Below, piece by piece: positions 15,701-23,432 of a stretch of 38,039 nucleotides of DNA. Under the pieces are notes generated by a model. It was not told the origin of the DNA, did not search any database, and saw nothing but the letters and a program-made list of their open reading frames with translations. Positions within the stretch are counted from its first letter, which is position 1; each line of letters opens with the position of its first letter. The position numbers and the translations under genes are program-made. The DNA is from Sanguibacter inulinus (lineage in GTDB: Bacteria > Actinomycetota > Actinomycetes > Actinomycetales > Cellulomonadaceae): assembly GCF_013415325.1 (NCBI RefSeq), contig NZ_JACBYE010000043.1:1-38039 (forward strand), read 5' to 3'.

Positions 15701-18527
15701 TGACCCCCGCGAGATCGACCCCGTCGACGCGACCCTCGCACTCGTCGAGGGGACGTCGAGCATGGCGGTCTCCAAGACCCCCAACTCGTCGATCGAACCG
15801 GGTGAGGTGGCCCCCTTCAGGCTCACCGTGCGCAACACCGGCACCTCGAACATCAGCGACCTCGTGGTCAAGGACCTCCTGCCCGTCGGGCTCGAGCTCG
15901 ACGAGAGCTTCGCCGGCGACGGCGGGCAGCCTTTCAAGGTCGTCGACGTGACGGTGCCCGCAGGGACGCCACCCGTGCCCGCGCCGGTCTTCACCGCGAC
16001 ACCTGACGGCGAGCGCACAGCGGGTCTCGCCTGGGACTTCTCGACCAGCGCCGACGGCCAGCCGTGGGTCCTGGCCCCGAGCGCGCGCCTCACCATCGAG
16101 ATCCAGGTGCGCCTCGAGCCCGGAGTGACGACCAACCAGGTCATCACCAACACCATGGGGGCGACCGGGACCGGCCCGTCCTTCACCTGCGACGCCGCGT
16201 CCCAGACCGACGGCGCCTTCGGCCCCGGCACGTACTGCACGGCGAGCGCCGGTGTGACCGTCAAGGGCGGAGCCGCGTTCAGCGCCCGCAAGTGGGTCGC
16301 CGGGACCGTCGAGCTCGGCTGGTACAACACCCGGACGAAGACCGCCGTCGCTGTCGGCGGACCGCAGTGCCCGTCGCGCGTCGGCCCCGACGGCGTCGTC
16401 TACACGGCCTTCCCGTGCATCGCGCTCGTCAACCCGGGCGACCAGTTCCAGTACCTGCTGCGCCTGGTCAACGCGGGCACCGAGTCCGCGACGAACATGC
16501 GGATCGTCGACAGGTTCCCCGTCCAGGGCGACACCGGCGTGATCCTCGACCAGTCCCGCGGGACTCAGTGGACCACGCGTCCGACGCTCGCGACCGAGCC
16601 CGTGCTCAGCGGCCCCGGCGCGATGACCACCCGGTACACGACCGAGTCCACGATCTGCACCTCCGACCTCGACATGGGTGGGGCGGGCTCCTCCGCGCCA
16701 CAGTGCGCGGGATCCGAGTGGGCTGCGCCCTTCTCCCCCGACGTCACCGCGGCGTCGATGGACCTCACCTTCGCGACACCGCTCGTGCCGGGTGGCGCCG
16801 TCGACATCACCTTCGCGATGACCTCCCCGGTCGACGCGACCGAGGTGGCCAACCCCTCGGTCGCGTGGAACTCCTTCGCGCACGCCGAGACGACCCAGCG
16901 CGGCGGGGGCTCGTACGTGCTGCCCTCGACCGAGCCCATCCAGGTCGGCGTCGGGCTCATGTTCGGCAGCCTCGAGATCTCGAAGGAGATCGGTGAGAAC
17001 CCCTACGGTCTCGCCCTCGACGACGTCGACTTCGGCGTGCGCGTCGTGTGCACCGTCGACCCCGTCGGCGGCGACGTGACCACGGTCCGCGACGAGACGC
17101 TCTCGGTCTCCGTCGACACCCCTGTCCGCGTGGACGGCATCCCGTCCGGTGCCGAGTGCGCCGTGTGGGAGACCGACCCTCGCGGCGGCGCGGGAGACGC
17201 GACCGAGGCCGACCCCTTCAGGGTCACCATCCCCGCGGACCCGACGAGCACGACGGCTCCCCAGCAGGTGCGGATCACCAACGACTTCTCGACCACGCGC
17301 CTCGCGCTCGTCAAGGACGTCGTCGGCAAGGCCGCACCGTATGCGCAGACCACCTACCCGGCAGCCGTGACCTGCACCTACGGCGGAGCGCCCGTCGCGG
17401 GCTTCGACCCCCTCCAGGTGACGGTGAGCTCGCTCGAGCCGACCGTCGTTGACGTGCCCTCGGGCGCTGAGTGCTCCGTCCTCGAGACCGACGCCGGCGG
17501 AGCCTCGAAGGTCACCTATGGCGAGGACGCGACAGACGACGTCTCCAAGCCGACACCCACGGCCGTCGGCGAGGTCGCGACCCTCGCGATCGTCAACGAG
17601 TTCCGGGCAGGCTCGCTCGTCGTCGCGAAGGACTTCACGGGGCCGGGCACCGACGGGCTGTCGGCTGGGCCGTTCACCTTCTCGGTGGTCTGCTCCCTCG
17701 ACGGCCGTGCCGACGTCGTCTCGTCCGAGCTGGTCGTCTCCGGCGACGGCTCGGGCACGACGCTCTACTCCGAGCCCCTCGACGGGCTCCCCGTCGGCGC
17801 CGAGTGCGTGGTCACCGAGACGGGCACCGGCGGGGCCGACACCACCCCGGCTCCCGTCACGGTGACGATCCCCGACGCTGTCGAGGGCCTCGAGCAGACT
17901 GTCGTCGCCGGCTTCACCAACGTGTTCTCGGCCGCGACGCTCGACCTCACCAAGATCGTCGACGGCGACGCCGCCGACACCGAGGCGGTGCGCGACGCGG
18001 AGTTCACGGTCCTGGTCACCTGCCAGGTCGAGGCCTCTGACGGGACGATCCTCACGCTCGGGTCGGCCTCGACGCAGATCCGTGGTGGCGAGACGCTGAG
18101 GCTCGTCGACGCCGACGGCGCCGACCTGCTGCTGCCGAACGGGGCGCACTGCTTCGCCGCGGAGACCGAGACCGGTGGCGCGACGACTGTCACCATCGAC
18201 GCCGACTCCTACGAGACCGCCGTGGTCGTCGGCACGAGCGACGAGGTGCAGGAGATCGGCCTGACTGTCGTCAACACCTTCACGACGCCGCCCGAGCCCG
18301 TCGAGCCGACGGGCCCGACAGGCCCGTCGGTCGACCCGTCGACCCCGGCCGGGCCGGGATCGACCCCGGGTGACGGTGACGTCCCGGCTGCCGCGGGCGG
18401 CCTGCCCGTGACGGGTGCCGACGTGGCGTGGATCAGCGTCGTCGCGCTGCTGCTCGTCTCTGCGGGCGCCGTGCTCGTGGTCCGTCGCCGCCGCACGGCC
18501 GACGCGAGAGGTGAGACGCAGGGCTGA
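12738..18527 (+). CDS. Giant LPxTG-anchored adhesin with DUF11 and four DUF5979 repeats
   Basis: A 1929-residue wall-anchored protein. A basic N-region and hydrophobic segment (about 27-48) form a signal peptide with likely cleavage after AVAA. An Ala/Pro/Thr-rich linker (about 50-125) follows, then a long series of DUF11-type beta-sandwich domains (about 130-1400) and four tandem DUF5979 domains (about 1407-1850). Each DUF5979 copy carries a Lys near its start (SKEIG, VKDVV, AKDFT, TKIVD), a Cys pair and an (E/A)ETxxGGA segment, features of isopeptide- or disulphide-stabilised stalks. The tail has a Pro/Gly/Thr-rich wall spacer, LPVTG (1889-1893), a membrane span and an RRRR anchor: a canonical sortase substrate. 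The FliA-type promoter upstream links expression to the motility programme. The surface or matrix it binds is not evident. Confidence 0.87.
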   Translation: MPHPSTPLPGLSVRPTQDGRGRRRARTVAVSIMLALVGLTLPPVAAVAADEPAVSQTLAPSPAPAPAPSTTADETGLAPEGAVDTRSTDEPAPAATAPEAPGATEGTDPNDAPAQRQGAVIAADLPTSQVNVTKTNDVVGALTPGKEFTYQITVKCSGLTVDCVDETVTDVLPAGLDVTSLPPSTPSRTVTYDETTRELTVQFVDALQEPVGEKGLTAGSAVNLTIGMRLPADTTLLDGSTVSNTATVVAENAEPHSSTSDLVVSVPRVVTPVATKRWDSPANVAGTGSTSTIVLGVRNTSSTSAEVTELSVSDSTPTTFEHFDLTDATLLTLPAGATTAQLFVVVDGAEVPAGQLTAPGAFDLPAGVDATAVTGARIAFTAGGAALPYDATGGSVSLDMVLRDTLRSTGEPLRPSSRIIVDNCAVPGAVDAVAGPSTGTQVCASTQILPDTLVLGATKDYFPDTDASYTEDTGEHAVIGHDSPVTAIVSITNRSPFKIAEIVVREPHSAPVGDPSASELEKLDVAQVRWVLPQGGTSAQVLVTYADGTMTEQTYTADGTAPTEAGKRVTGVTITYSGRDADGNPSIAESATARLGIHGTLNDLVTDDDLADGTSPFVLNVAGYTGSAGRTDSTGTTSGTVSGHLEVETANPSLGGTKTVGQTSVPEDQPIPFTLRVVNNGNIALVSPVVSDPRTEPDGTPVAAGNPFDSLRLTSASVDKSASTPGVAIEVYDPVAAAWVAYTGVAADVLERATGVRARMDGELTPTKGFTLNLRTERRPGVPDGVVITNCYTPTAGGYVGTEACSPQIETGPANDAGSLNKSIAPATLPEWVPGLSQQTATVTLTARNTGNMSMKSLQMTDQDPDFFDAVDFRTFTGLRMPAGADRVQVDAFSGGAWVTGTPRTTAVLPNGVSAASVTGLRATFTSTSAVNDGYMLTPCEDTMCSGRLLFTVSPRQHPRSDATAEVPATLTNTVSARYHTFLNPVSGDPREIDPVDATLALVEGTSSMAVSKTPNSSIEPGEVAPFRLTVRNTGTSNISDLVVKDLLPVGLELDESFAGDGGQPFKVVDVTVPAGTPPVPAPVFTATPDGERTAGLAWDFSTSADGQPWVLAPSARLTIEIQVRLEPGVTTNQVITNTMGATGTGPSFTCDAASQTDGAFGPGTYCTASAGVTVKGGAAFSARKWVAGTVELGWYNTRTKTAVAVGGPQCPSRVGPDGVVYTAFPCIALVNPGDQFQYLLRLVNAGTESATNMRIVDRFPVQGDTGVILDQSRGTQWTTRPTLATEPVLSGPGAMTTRYTTESTICTSDLDMGGAGSSAPQCAGSEWAAPFSPDVTAASMDLTFATPLVPGGAVDITFAMTSPVDATEVANPSVAWNSFAHAETTQRGGGSYVLPSTEPIQVGVGLMFGSLEISKEIGENPYGLALDDVDFGVRVVCTVDPVGGDVTTVRDETLSVSVDTPVRVDGIPSGAECAVWETDPRGGAGDATEADPFRVTIPADPTSTTAPQQVRITNDFSTTRLALVKDVVGKAAPYAQTTYPAAVTCTYGGAPVAGFDPLQVTVSSLEPTVVDVPSGAECSVLETDAGGASKVTYGEDATDDVSKPTPTAVGEVATLAIVNEFRAGSLVVAKDFTGPGTDGLSAGPFTFSVVCSLDGRADVVSSELVVSGDGSGTTLYSEPLDGLPVGAECVVTETGTGGADTTPAPVTVTIPDAVEGLEQTVVAGFTNVFSAATLDLTKIVDGDAADTEAVRDAEFTVLVTCQVEASDGTILTLGSASTQIRGGETLRLVDADGADLLLPNGAHCFAAETETGGATTVTIDADSYETAVVVGTSDEVQEIGLTVVNTFTTPPEPVEPTGPTGPSVDPSTPAGPGSTPGDGDVPAAAGGLPVTGADVAWISVVALLLVSAGAVLVVRRRRTADARGETQG

Positions 18528-18550
18528 CACACCCTCGGACGGCCCGCGGA

Positions 18551-18584
18551 GGCCCGGAGACCGACAGACGTCGGGCTCCGGGCC
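18551..18584 (+). terminator. Strong hairpin terminator after the adhesin gene
   Basis: Perfect 9-bp arms GGCCCGGAG (18551-18559) and CTCCGGGCC (18576-18584) enclose a second 5-bp stem (CCGAC/GTCGG), 24 bases past the stop codon. No U-run follows, as is usual in high-GC actinobacteria. Confidence 0.75.
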
Positions 18585-18617
18585 TTCGTCACGTCCGGGC
18601 CTTCGTCACGTCCGGGC
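18577..18617. repeat. 17-bp tandem repeat, 2.4 copies
   Basis: TCCGGGCCTTCGTCACG is repeated perfectly at 18577-18593 and 18594-18610, with a third partial copy to 18617. The first copy includes the right arm of the terminator hairpin, so the duplication reproduces a terminator arm plus its tail. Confidence 0.88.
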
Positions 18618-18690
18618 TCCCCGCCGCGACGCGGCGGCCACGAGGAGGCAGACTCGACGGAGAAGCCACCAGACCACGAGGAGGAGCCCC

Positions 18691-19533
18691 ATGACCACCA
18701 TCGCCGTCACCGGCGCGACAGGTGCTGTAGGCGGGGCCGTCGCCCACCTGCTCGGCGAGGCCGGGCTCGAGCAGCGTCTTGTCGTCCGCTCGCCCGACCG
18801 CGCTCCCCAGATCCCCGGCGCCCACGTCGTCCAGGCGTCCTACGGGGACGCCGAGGCCTCCGACGCGGCCCTCGCCGGCGTCGACGTGCTCTTCATGGTC
18901 TCCGGGGCCGAGAGCGCCGAGCGCCTCGACCAGCACAGGGCCTTCGTGGACGCCGCCGCCCGCGCCGGTGTCCAGCACGTCGTGTACACGTCCTTCCTCG
19001 GTGCGTCGCCGACAGCCGTCTTCACGCTCGCCCGCGACCACTGGTACACCGAAGAGCACATCCGGGCCTCCGGGATGGCGTACACGTTCCTGCGGGACTC
19101 GTTCTACCTCGACTTCCTGCCCATGCTCGCCGGCGAGGACGGCGTGATCCGCGGGCCTGCCGGGCAGGGACGTCTCGGTGCGGTCGCCCGCGAAGACGTC
19201 GCCCGGGTCGCCGCGGTCGTGCTGCAGGACCCGGCGTCGGACGCCGGCCAGACCTACGAGCTCACGGGCCGCGAGGCCCTGAGCATCCCCGAGGCCATCG
19301 AGGTGATCCGCGAGGTGACCGGCCGCGACCTCGCCTACGTCGACGAGACCGTCCCGGAGGCCTACGAGTCGCGGCGCGTCTACGACGCCCCCGACTGGGA
19401 GGTCCACGCCTGGGTGTCGACGTACACGGCGATCGCGCAGGGCGAGCTCGCGACGGTCACCGACACCGTCGAACGGCTCACCGGCCGGCCGCCGCTGACG
19501 CTGCGCGAGCTGCTCAGCCAGCAGGCTGGCTGA
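18691..19533 (+). CDS. NmrA-family NAD(P)-binding oxidoreductase
   Basis: A 280-residue Rossmann-fold protein of the NmrA/QOR2-like atypical short-chain dehydrogenase group. TGATGAVGG (7-15) is the dinucleotide-binding loop, and VLFMVSGAES and HVVYTSFLGA follow at the usual family positions. The normal SDR YxxxK pair is not clear, as in NmrA-like and quinone reductase-like members. I chose ATG 18691 because GAGGAG lies 5-10 bases upstream; the open frame extends back into the adhesin's 3' region without support. It is monocistronic, convergent with the ole operon. A role as NAD(P)H:quinone reductase or redox sensor is plausible. There is no SoxR box upstream, although such genes are frequent SoxR targets elsewhere. 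Confidence 0.82.
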   Translation: MTTIAVTGATGAVGGAVAHLLGEAGLEQRLVVRSPDRAPQIPGAHVVQASYGDAEASDAALAGVDVLFMVSGAESAERLDQHRAFVDAAARAGVQHVVYTSFLGASPTAVFTLARDHWYTEEHIRASGMAYTFLRDSFYLDFLPMLAGEDGVIRGPAGQGRLGAVAREDVARVAAVVLQDPASDAGQTYELTGREALSIPEAIEVIREVTGRDLAYVDETVPEAYESRRVYDAPDWEVHAWVSTYTAIAQGELATVTDTVERLTGRPPLTLRELLSQQAG

Positions 19534-19540
19534 GCAGCAA

Positions 19541-19645
19541 GGCGGCGGACTGGCCGGTGAGGTGTGGCGGCGCACTGGCCGGTCAGGTCCGGCGGCGTAC
19601 TGACCGGCTGGGTGCGCCGTGGAGGCGGACTGGCCGGACAGCTGC
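19541..19645. repeat. Degenerate 25-bp tandem repeat, four copies
   Basis: Units begin at 19541, 19566, 19591 and 19621, each starting GGMGGCG and containing ACTGRCCGG. Three are 25 bases long and the third has a 5-base insertion. The array fills the space between two convergent genes and has no open frame with a ribosome-binding site. Confidence 0.75.
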
Positions 19646-19671
19646 GGAGGGCTCGCGCGGGCGAGCGCCTC

Positions 19672-20703
19672 TCAGCTGTACGACGCGGCCAGGCGGCGCA
19701 GGCCCTCGTCGACCGAGACGGCCGGCTCCCAGCGCAGGTCGCGGCGGGTGCGGCGCTGGTCGAACCAGTGCGCCGTCGACAGCTGCTCGGCGAGGAACCG
19801 CGTCATCGGCGGTTCGTCGGCCCCCGGGCGGATCTTCCACCCGGCCTCGACGGCCGAGCCCGCCGCCCGGGCGACCGACGCCGGGACGCTCCAGCGCGGC
19901 GGCTCGACGCCCGCAGCACGGCAGATCCCCGCGAGGAGCTCTGCGACGGGCCGCGGCTCACCGTTGGTGATGACGTAGGCCTGGCCGTGCACGTCGTCGA
20001 CGGCGCGCAGGGCCGCGACGATCGCGCTCGCCGCGTTGTCGACGTAGGTCGAGTCGATGAGCGCGGCGCCGTGGCCGAGCAGAGGGAGACGTCCCGCGCG
20101 GGCCCGCTCGACGACGCGGGCGACGAGCTGGGTATCCCCGGGGCCCCAGACGAGGTGCGGTCGGACTGCGACGACGCGCATGACCGAGCCCGCGCTCCCT
20201 GGCCTGGACCCGTCACCGAGAGCCGCCCCGTCGCGGGCGAGGGCCAACAGCTCGGCGGCGGCCTTCGTGCGGGCGTAGTCACCACGGGCGAGCGCAGGGT
20301 CCGCAGGCCCGGCGTCGCCGCCGACGATCGAGTCGCCGTGGTGGGCCACCGACGGCGACGACACGTGCACGACGCGCGGCACCCCGGCGGCCTGCGCGGC
20401 GTCGAGCAGCGTCCGGGTGCCGCCGACGTTGACCCTCTCGAAGTCGGCAGGATCACCGGCGAGCGAGACCTTCGCAGCGAGGTGCACCACCGCGTCCACG
20501 CCCGCGACGGCGCGCGCGACGACCTCCGGGTCGGTGACAGAGCCCAGCACGTCGGTCGCCCCTGGCGTGCGGCTCGGCGTCCGCTGGAGCGTCCGCACGG
20601 CGTAGCCGCCCGCGAGCAGCTCGCGGACCACGGCACGGCCGAGGAACCCGCTCGCCCCCGTGACGAGGATCGTCTGGTCGGCTGGCGTCGCGCGCTCGGT
20701 CAT
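19672..20703 (-). CDS. oleD: OleD, NAD(P)-dependent 2-alkyl-3-ketoacid reductase
   Basis: A 343-residue extended short-chain dehydrogenase. TGASGFLG (15-22) binds the cofactor, HVSSPS supplies the catalytic Ser (about 115), and YARTK gives Tyr143/Lys147. In the olefin pathway OleD reduces the 2-alkyl-3-ketoalkanoate made by OleA to the beta-hydroxy acid used by OleC. It is the last gene of the oleA-oleBC-oleD operon; its ATG overlaps the oleBC stop (ATGA), indicating translational coupling. By sequence alone it could be another 3-beta-HSD-type dehydrogenase; the operon settles the assignment. A short glycine/serine-rich insertion (about 167-179, GDGSRPGSAG) precedes the VRPHLVWGPGD segment. 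Confidence 0.88.
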   Translation of the reverse strand: MTERATPADQTILVTGASGFLGRAVVRELLAGGYAVRTLQRTPSRTPGATDVLGSVTDPEVVARAVAGVDAVVHLAAKVSLAGDPADFERVNVGGTRTLLDAAQAAGVPRVVHVSSPSVAHHGDSIVGGDAGPADPALARGDYARTKAAAELLALARDGAALGDGSRPGSAGSVMRVVAVRPHLVWGPGDTQLVARVVERARAGRLPLLGHGAALIDSTYVDNAASAIVAALRAVDDVHGQAYVITNGEPRPVAELLAGICRAAGVEPPRWSVPASVARAAGSAVEAGWKIRPGADEPPMTRFLAEQLSTAHWFDQRRTRRDLRWEPAVSVDEGLRRLAASYS

Positions 20704-23432
20704 GGTGTGGTCATCCGTCCTCCGGAGAGCACGTCCTCGGCCCAGGCGGCCAGACGGCTCCGGTCGATCTTCGAGTTGTGGCGTACGTCCGTCGGCAGGT
20801 CAGGCACCACGAAGACGGCGGCGAGAGGCTCGGAGACCCGCGCCCTGACGTCGTCGGCGACGTCGTGCGGCGCAAGGCCGGGGCGGCGGGTCCGCTCGAC
20901 GGTCTCGACGACGGCGACGAGCTGCTGGGTCCCGACGGGCCCGACGCCCACCACACCGGCGCGCGCGACGAGGTTCGACGACTCTGCGGCCTGCTCGGGT
21001 GCCACGGGCGTCACCACACCGTCGGCCGTGACGACCACGTGGGCGAGGCGACCCTCGACCCACAGGCGGCCGTCGGCGTCGAGGTGCCCGACGTCGCCGG
21101 TCCGGTGCCAGCGCTGCCCCTCAGGTGCTGCAGGCCCGTCGACGCGGCGGCTCGCACGCTCGGTCAACCACAGCCTGTCGTAGCGGTCCTTGACGTGCGG
21201 GGCCGCCACGACGATCTCGCCGGTGACGTCAGGGGTGTCGCCGAGCTCGCCGGTCGCCCGGCCCTGCTCGTCGAGCGCGACGACCCGGACCGTCGCGGTC
21301 GCGACGGGGCGTCCGACGCACACGCCGCGACCTCCGCTCGCCTCGGCGGCGCGGATCTCGTCCGCGGTCACGTCGGTGAGCAGCAGGCCCTCGGTCATGC
21401 CGTAGGGCGTGTGGGCGGTCGCGGCGGGCATGAGGCTCTCGGCGGCAGCCAGCAGGCTGCCCGAGACGGGCGCCCCGGCCGAGAGGAAGGTCTGCACCCG
21501 GGCGAGCGCCGCACGGTCGTCGTCCGTGAGGTCGCCCGAGGTCGCGACGACGTTCGCGATCGCGGCGGGCGACAAGAACAGCGTGGTCGCGTCGGCTGCC
21601 GCGACAGCCGCGGCCGTCGCCTGCGCCGTGAGCGTGCTGGGCGACGTGACGTCCATGTCCGGGGTCACCGAACGGGCGCCGAGGGCCGGGCCGAGCAGCG
21701 CGAAGGGCGCAAAACCTGCGACGAGGCCCGAACCGGGCCCGATGCCGTAGCGCTCGGCGAGGGCGTCACGGACCGCCGACAGCTGGCCGTGCGCGTAGAC
21801 GACCCCCTTGGCGGGTCCGGTCGACCCCGAGGTGAAGAGGACCGCTGCGGCGTCCTCGGGCGAGGGCAACGGGGCGAGCTCCGCGAGGGTCGTCCCCTCG
21901 AGGGCGCGTGCGCCGAGCGCCGCGACGTCGAGCAGGCTGCGCGTGACGCCGAGAGCCCGTGCTGTCGGCGAGGGGAGCACCGTCGTCGAGATCTTCACGC
22001 CGGGCCAGCCGAGGGCGCGGGCGGCCGAGAGCCCCGGGAGCGCGCCGATCACGTAGGACGGGCGGGCGCCGCGGACCGCACGCGTCAGACCACGCAGGCC
22101 GAGTCCCGCGTCGGCGACCACGACGACGGCGCCGATGCGCACGCAGGCGTAGAGGACGGCCGTGAGGTCGGCGCCAGGGGGCACGAGGAGCGAGACACGG
22201 TCCCCCGGGCGGACACCGAGGGTCAGCAGACCGGCGGCGATCTCGTCGACCCGGCGCGAGAGCAGACGCCAGCTCACGGTGCGCGGGCCGGCACCTGAGG
22301 ACGGAGCCATCTCGACGAGGACGGTGTCGTCGCTGTCGCGCAGGTCCTCGAGGTTCTGCCACAGGGGCGCGGTGGTCCAGGTCGCGGTCTGGGTGGGGAC
22401 CGAGGCGCCAGGAGCAGGGACGCCAGGAGCGATGCCGTCCTCGGACGCGGCCGCACGCTCCGCGGTGAGGTCTGCGAGCCACGTGAGCACGGCGCCCGCG
22501 TAGTCGACCTCTTCGGCGATCATGTGGCCGGCGCCCTCGAAGCGGTGCACGTCGAGCTGCGGCAGCCGGTCCATGAGGTCGTCGAGGTAGCGGTCGCTGA
22601 AGATCGGGTCGCGCGGGCCCCAGAGCGCGAGGGCGGGGACCGCGAGGCTGCGCACCCCTTCGGCGATCCTGTCGAGCTCGGCGTGGCTGGGGTGCGTCTC
22701 GTCGACGGGGATGTCCGCGACGAAGGCTCCGATGCCGCCGCGGCGGTCGGCGCGCAGGTAGGGCGCCATGAACCCGTCGCGGACCTCACGGCTCAGCGCG
22801 GGCCGGGCGAGCGCGAGGGTCGTCGCGAGGAACCCGGGGGTGCTGACCGTCGCGCGGCCGAGCACAGGGCCCTGGAGGGTGAGGCGCAGCAGTGCGGGGA
22901 TCGGGTCGGACTCCGGCTGGTGCACGGCGGTGTTGAGGACCGTCGCCGCGAGCAGGCGCTCCGGGTGGTCGACGGCCCAGCCGAGCGAGACGACGCCGCC
23001 CCAGTCGTGACCGAGGGTGACGACAGGTCCTTCGAGGCCGAGGGCCGTCGTCAGGGCGTCGAGGTCACGGACGCGCTGCGGCAGGCCGCGCGCGCTGCCC
23101 GTGCGCTCGGAGAACCCCATGTCGAGCTGGTCGACGGCCACGACGCGCCACACGTCGCCGCCGGCCTGAGCCTGCTCGGTCGCCGCGGAGAGCAGACCGC
23201 GCCACAGGTAGGACCACGTGGGGTTCCCGTGCACGCAGAGGATGGTGCCGATCGGCTCGGACCCGGACTGCTCGAGGCGCGAGAGGTTGTCCAGGACGTG
23301 CCAGGTGCGCCGCGCTCCCTCGCTGTCCGGTGCCTCGACGAGGCGCGACCACGCCGGGTCGAGCCCGTCGAGCGCAGGGGGCAGCACGGCCGCCGACGTG
23401 GTGGACGCGGCGGCTGGGAGCGAAGGGTTCAC
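20700..23432 (-). CDS. oleBC: OleBC fusion: beta-lactone decarboxylase plus beta-lactone synthetase
   Basis: A 910-residue two-domain enzyme. Residues about 1-325 are an alpha/beta hydrolase of the haloalkane dehalogenase type (OleB): HGNPTWSYLW oxyanion region, nucleophile Asp143 in GHDWGG, Asp275 in GPRDPIF and His303 in GAGHM. A 25-residue Ala/Pro-rich linker leads to an AMP-forming ligase domain (about 355-910, OleC) with LFTSGSTGPAKG (532-543) and a late TGDVGHLDADGRLW motif. OleC closes the beta-hydroxy acid to a cis-beta-lactone using ATP; OleB removes CO2 to give the cis-olefin. This fusion is the usual actinobacterial form. The start is GTG 23432, overlapping the oleA stop (GTGA); the open frame reaches 24068 but that part lies within oleA. 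Confidence 0.92.
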   Translation of the reverse strand: MNPSLPAAASTTSAAVLPPALDGLDPAWSRLVEAPDSEGARRTWHVLDNLSRLEQSGSEPIGTILCVHGNPTWSYLWRGLLSAATEQAQAGGDVWRVVAVDQLDMGFSERTGSARGLPQRVRDLDALTTALGLEGPVVTLGHDWGGVVSLGWAVDHPERLLAATVLNTAVHQPESDPIPALLRLTLQGPVLGRATVSTPGFLATTLALARPALSREVRDGFMAPYLRADRRGGIGAFVADIPVDETHPSHAELDRIAEGVRSLAVPALALWGPRDPIFSDRYLDDLMDRLPQLDVHRFEGAGHMIAEEVDYAGAVLTWLADLTAERAAASEDGIAPGVPAPGASVPTQTATWTTAPLWQNLEDLRDSDDTVLVEMAPSSGAGPRTVSWRLLSRRVDEIAAGLLTLGVRPGDRVSLLVPPGADLTAVLYACVRIGAVVVVADAGLGLRGLTRAVRGARPSYVIGALPGLSAARALGWPGVKISTTVLPSPTARALGVTRSLLDVAALGARALEGTTLAELAPLPSPEDAAAVLFTSGSTGPAKGVVYAHGQLSAVRDALAERYGIGPGSGLVAGFAPFALLGPALGARSVTPDMDVTSPSTLTAQATAAAVAAADATTLFLSPAAIANVVATSGDLTDDDRAALARVQTFLSAGAPVSGSLLAAAESLMPAATAHTPYGMTEGLLLTDVTADEIRAAEASGGRGVCVGRPVATATVRVVALDEQGRATGELGDTPDVTGEIVVAAPHVKDRYDRLWLTERASRRVDGPAAPEGQRWHRTGDVGHLDADGRLWVEGRLAHVVVTADGVVTPVAPEQAAESSNLVARAGVVGVGPVGTQQLVAVVETVERTRRPGLAPHDVADDVRARVSEPLAAVFVVPDLPTDVRHNSKIDRSRLAAWAEDVLSGGRMTTP

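Noticed and set aside
14616-18530. A 1304-codon open frame on the minus strand opposite the large adhesin
   Set aside because: It is a by-product of GC-rich codon use in the real gene. The translation is Arg/Asp/Gly-rich without domains, and there is no ribosome-binding site.
18618-18690. The NmrA-type gene as a local SoxR target
   Set aside because: Such genes are often SoxR-controlled, but no CCTCA-N8-TGAGG dyad is present upstream.
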